From Luteimicrobium sp049844995 (GTDB lineage: Bacteria > Actinomycetota > Actinomycetes > Actinomycetales > Cellulomonadaceae): 64,000 nucleotides of DNA. Position 1 is the stretch's first letter, and the number at the start of each line of letters is the position of its first letter. The notes beneath the pieces are model-generated. The model saw only the letters and a program-made list of their open reading frames with translations. It ran no database searches and was not told the DNA's origin. The position numbers were made by a program, and so were the translations under genes. The DNA is taken from NCBI RefSeq assembly GCF_049844995.1, contig NZ_JBNCMC010000004.1, forward strand, positions 310,001 through 374,000. The letters are read 5' to 3'. Below, piece after piece: positions 60,826-64,000 of the stretch.

Positions 60826-63800
60826 GACTCAAGCTGACCCTCGTCCGCACGCAGGGCACCAGCGACGACGTCGTGGTGACCGCGGACGCGGCGACGACCG
60901 TGCAGGACGTGGCGCGGACGATCGCGCGCGTGGACCCGCGCGGCCCGCTCGCGGGGGCGGGCACGGCCGGCGCCCACGTCGGCGCGCCCGGCGGCCACGC
61001 CGGCCCGGCGCTGACGCTGCAGGCCCAGCTCCCGGGCCAGGAGCGCCCGGTGGTGCTACCCCCGGACGTGCCCGTCGGCGAGGCGTGGATCGGCTCGGGC
61101 GCGGCGGTCGCGGTCATCGACGGCCGGTCCCACCGGTCCGGCGCCGCCGTCGGCCAGGCGCCGGCCCGCGTCGCGGTGCAGGTCGTCGAGGGCCCGGACG
61201 CGGGGCTGCGGGTCGAGCTGCCGGAGGGCAGCTGGACGGTCGGCCGTGCGCCCGAGTGCGACGTGCGCCTGACCGACGCGCTCGTCTCGAAGCGGCACGC
61301 GCGCCTCGACGTGGCGCGCGGGATCGAGCTCGTCGACCTGGGATCGGCGAACGGCATCGAGATCGACGGCGGCCTCGTGCAGCGGGTGCGGGTCGACGCC
61401 CAGGTGCGGCTGTCGATGGGCAACACCGTGCTGCTCGTCGAGCCGGTCGCGGGCACGGTGCTGTCGGGCGTGGAGGCGTCGGCAGGCCCGGTGCCGTTCA
61501 ACCGCTCGCCGCGCGTCGAGCCGCGCTTCACGGGGGTGGAGCTGGCGGCGCCGGACGCCCCGCCCGAGGAGGAGCGCTCGCCGTTCCCGCTGATCGGGAT
61601 GATCGCTCCGCTGCTCATGGGCGGCGCGATGTACATGATCACGCACAACCCGACGTCCCTGATCTTCGTGTTCATGACGCCGATGATGCTGATCGGCAAC
61701 TTCACGACCCAGAAGAAGCAGAAGGTGCGCCGCCGGCAGCGCCTGGTCGAGCGCTTCGACGAGCGGCTCGAGGGCCTCGCGGCGACGCTCGAGACCCAGG
61801 CGAAGGCCGAGCACGAGGGCCGGCTCGCGGAGGCGCCGTCGACCGCGGCGACGCTCGCCGAGGCGGTGCGGCGCGGGCCGCTGCTGTGGACGCGGCGGCC
61901 GGAGCACTGGTCGTTCCTCAACGTCCGCCTGGGAGTCGGCGCGATGCCGAGCCGGACGGTCGTCAAGCAGGGCGGCCGCGGCGACATGCTGCCGGAGTAC
62001 ACGGAGCGGCTCGACACGCTCGTGGAGCGCTACCGGACCGTCCCCGGGGTGCCGGTGATCGAGAACCTGCACGACGCCGGCGCGCTCGGCATCGCGGGCT
62101 CGCCCACCTTCACGCTGGGCACGCTGCACGCGCTGCTCGTCCAGCTCACGGGCCTGCACTCGCCGTCGGAGCTCGCGGTCGCCGCGATCGTGAGCCCGGC
62201 CTGGACGCGCCAGCTCGGCTGGCTGTCGTGGGTCCCGCACACGTCGTCGCCCCAGTCGCCGGTCACGGGACCGCACCTCGCCGACTCGCCGTCGAGCGCC
62301 GCGGTGCTCCTCGCCGAGCTCGAGGGCGTCGTCCAGACGCGGCTCGCCAAGAGCGGCGTGCGCCGCCGCGGCGCGATGAAGGCCGACGACGGCGCCCTGG
62401 ACCGCGGCGCGACCGTCGGCAAGGACGAGGAGGGCACGAAGGCCCCGCTCCCGGCGATCGTGGTGCTGATCTCGGACGACGCCGACGTGGACCGCGCGCG
62501 GCTGACCCAGCTCGCGGAGGCGGGCGCCGACGCGGGCGTCTACCCGATCTGGCTCGCGCCCAGCGTCGACCGCCTGCCCGGCGCGTGCCGCACCTACCTC
62601 GAGTACGACACGTCCGGGACGGCCGCCGTCGGCCTGGTGCGCCTCGGCGAGCGGATCCAGCCTGTCGACGTGAGCGCCGACGTCGTCGACACCCAGACCG
62701 CGTACGACTACGCGCGGCGCATGGCGCCCGTGTTCGACGCCGGCGCGATCGTCGAGGACTCGAGCGACCTGCCTCGCTCGGTCTCGCTCATCACGCTGCT
62801 GGGGCACGACATGGCGGAGTCCGCGGACGCCGTCGTCGACCGCTGGCAGCAGAACCAGTCCCTGCACGACCGCACCCCCGGCGCGCAGCCGAAGCGCCGC
62901 AAGGCGGGCACGCTCCGCGCGATCATCGGGTCGGCGGGCGTCGACGCCATGCAGCTCGACCTGCGCTCGCAGGGGCCGCACGCGCTCGTCGGCGGGACCA
63001 CGGGCTCCGGCAAGTCGGAGTTCCTGCAGGCCTGGGTGCTCGGCATGGCGGCGGAGTACAGCCCGGACCGGGTCACGTTCCTGTTCGTGGACTACAAGGG
63101 CGGCTCGGCGTTCGCGGACTGCGTGAACCTGCCGCACTGCGTGGGCCTCGTGACCGACCTGTCGCCGCACCTCGTGCGGCGCGCCCTCACGTCGCTGCGC
63201 GCCGAGCTGCACTACCGCGAGCACCTGCTGAACCGCAAGAAGGCCAAGGACCTGCTGGAGCTCGAGAAGCGGGGCGACCCCGAGTGCCCGCCCGCGCTGG
63301 TGCTCGTGATCGACGAGTTCGCGGCCCTCGTGGGCGAGGTGCCCGAGTTCGTCGACGGGGTCGTCGACATCGCGCAGCGCGGCCGGTCGCTCGGCATCCA
63401 CCTGATCATGGCGACCCAGCGCCCCGCGGGCGTCATCAAGGACAACCTGCGCGCCAACACGAACCTGCGCGTCGCGCTCCGGATGGCGGACGAGACCGAC
63501 GCGGTCGACGTCGTCGACATCGCCGAGCCGGCGCACTTCGACCCGGGCCTGCCCGGCCGCGGGCTGGCGAAGACCGGGCCGGGCCGGCTCCAGGTCTTCC
63601 AGTCGGCGTACGCGGGCGGCTGGACGACGCGCGAGCCGGACCGGCTCGACGTCGAGGTCGCCGAGCTGCGGTTCGGCGGCGAGGTGCGGTGGGAGGAGCC
63701 CGAGGGCGAGAAGGTCCCCGAGCTCGAGGACCTCGGGCCCACGGACCAGCAGCGGCTCGTCCGCGCGGTCGTGGACGCGGCCGAGCGGGCCCGCATCCCG

Positions 63801-64000
63801 GCGCCGCGCCGGCCGTGGCAGGACGAGCTCGCGACGACCTACGACCTCGCGCGCCTGCACCAGCGCACCGACACCGAGCTGGTGCTCGGCGTCGCGGACC
63901 GGCCGGAGCAGCAGGTCCAGTCGCCCGTGTACTTCCTGCCCGACGTCGACGGCCACCTGGGCGTCTACGGCACCAGCGGCGCGGGCAAGTCGACGACGCT
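60822..64000 (+). CDS. EccC-like FtsK/SpoIIIE ATPase with N-terminal FHA domain (3' end outside window)
   Basis: The visible 1,059 residues form the motor of a type VII-like secretion system. A ubiquitin-like N-terminal stretch (LTLVRTQGTSDDVVV) and an FHA domain (about 120-205; VGRAPECDVRL, SKRHARLDV, GSANGIEID) precede two membrane helices (about 255-298). Then come the first ATPase with Walker A GGTTGSGKSEF (from 724) and Walker B VLVIDEF (Asp831, Glu832), and a second ATPase cut at its Walker A GTSGAGKST (from 1050). FHA-EccC fusions are typical of the Firmicutes-like EssC arrangement rather than mycobacterial EccC. ATG overlaps the previous stop; GGAGAGG upstream. WXG100 partners are expected beyond the edge. 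Confidence 0.93.
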   Translation, partial: MRLKLTLVRTQGTSDDVVVTADAATTVQDVARTIARVDPRGPLAGAGTAGAHVGAPGGHAGPALTLQAQLPGQERPVVLPPDVPVGEAWIGSGAAVAVIDGRSHRSGAAVGQAPARVAVQVVEGPDAGLRVELPEGSWTVGRAPECDVRLTDALVSKRHARLDVARGIELVDLGSANGIEIDGGLVQRVRVDAQVRLSMGNTVLLVEPVAGTVLSGVEASAGPVPFNRSPRVEPRFTGVELAAPDAPPEEERSPFPLIGMIAPLLMGGAMYMITHNPTSLIFVFMTPMMLIGNFTTQKKQKVRRRQRLVERFDERLEGLAATLETQAKAEHEGRLAEAPSTAATLAEAVRRGPLLWTRRPEHWSFLNVRLGVGAMPSRTVVKQGGRGDMLPEYTERLDTLVERYRTVPGVPVIENLHDAGALGIAGSPTFTLGTLHALLVQLTGLHSPSELAVAAIVSPAWTRQLGWLSWVPHTSSPQSPVTGPHLADSPSSAAVLLAELEGVVQTRLAKSGVRRRGAMKADDGALDRGATVGKDEEGTKAPLPAIVVLISDDADVDRARLTQLAEAGADAGVYPIWLAPSVDRLPGACRTYLEYDTSGTAAVGLVRLGERIQPVDVSADVVDTQTAYDYARRMAPVFDAGAIVEDSSDLPRSVSLITLLGHDMAESADAVVDRWQQNQSLHDRTPGAQPKRRKAGTLRAIIGSAGVDAMQLDLRSQGPHALVGGTTGSGKSEFLQAWVLGMAAEYSPDRVTFLFVDYKGGSAFADCVNLPHCVGLVTDLSPHLVRRALTSLRAELHYREHLLNRKKAKDLLELEKRGDPECPPALVLVIDEFAALVGEVPEFVDGVVDIAQRGRSLGIHLIMATQRPAGVIKDNLRANTNLRVALRMADETDAVDVVDIAEPAHFDPGLPGRGLAKTGPGRLQVFQSAYAGGWTTREPDRLDVEVAELRFGGEVRWEEPEGEKVPELEDLGPTDQQRLVRAVVDAAERARIPAPRRPWQDELATTYDLARLHQRTDTELVLGVADRPEQQVQSPVYFLPDVDGHLGVYGTSGAGKSTT

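Noticed and set aside
60822..64000. DNA-translocating FtsK or SpoIIIE
   Set aside because: FHA domain, only two membrane helices, several ATPase domains in series and no gamma DNA-reading domain visible; EccC/EssC fits better.

Overview
The window is very GC-rich DNA from an actinobacterium, most likely a Cellulomonas-like member of the Micrococcales. The grounds are extreme G/C bias at third codon positions, many GTG starts, many genes with a TAnnnT box 6-7 nt before the start codon (typical of leaderless actinobacterial transcripts), a menaquinone rather than ubiquinone pathway, and a MenJ/GrcC-like pair next to menG as in mycobacteria. No tRNA, rRNA, CRISPR array, phage or intact insertion sequence was seen.

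Left part (1-30.6 kb): most of a menaquinone pathway is spread over the region: menE-menA (minus), menB (minus), tetR-menC, menD, menF (minus), menG, a MenJ-like reductase and a long-chain polyprenyl synthase. menH was not found. Between these lie a DUF3048 lipoprotein, a disulfide-reductase-like flavoprotein, a small-ORF/ArsR-type operon behind a perfect palindrome, a glycine-betaine/choline-type ABC transporter split around a strikingly mirror-symmetric intergenic region, a GNAT acetyltransferase, a giant cyclase/ATPase/TPR regulator divergent from a cyclic-nucleotide-binding protein, a membrane metallophosphoesterase, an SRPBCC protein, a small accessory islet (17.8-18.5 kb) and an HtrA-like protease.

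Right part (30.7-64 kb): three tandem paralogues of about 2,000 residues each. Each has an N-terminal membrane anchor, an N-terminal domain of about 350 residues, about eleven Ig/cadherin-like modules, several fibronectin type III modules and a C-terminal four-cysteine tip. They are followed, on the same strand, by MoxR ATPase, DUF58 protein, transglutaminase-fold membrane protein (catalytic Cys replaced by Asp), zinc-ribbon/RDD/FHA protein, PP2C phosphatase, FHA protein, Ser/Thr kinase, FHA-like/HTH protein and an FHA-fused EccC/FtsK-type ATPase cut by the window edge. From the DUF58 gene to the EccC gene every junction is a 1- to 4-nt stop/start overlap, so these eight genes are almost certainly translationally coupled.

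The most interesting reading is that the right part is one system: envelope-spanning stalk proteins with diversified disulfide-framed tips, assembled or presented by a MoxR/DUF58/transglutaminase-fold module and a type VII-like motor, under Thr-phosphorylation control read by FHA domains. The gene families and layout are seen directly; the joint function is inference. Other notable observations are an apparently circularly permuted substrate-binding protein, a 21-bp repeat shared in frame by menD and the cyclase gene, and palindromic operators beside both local regulators.
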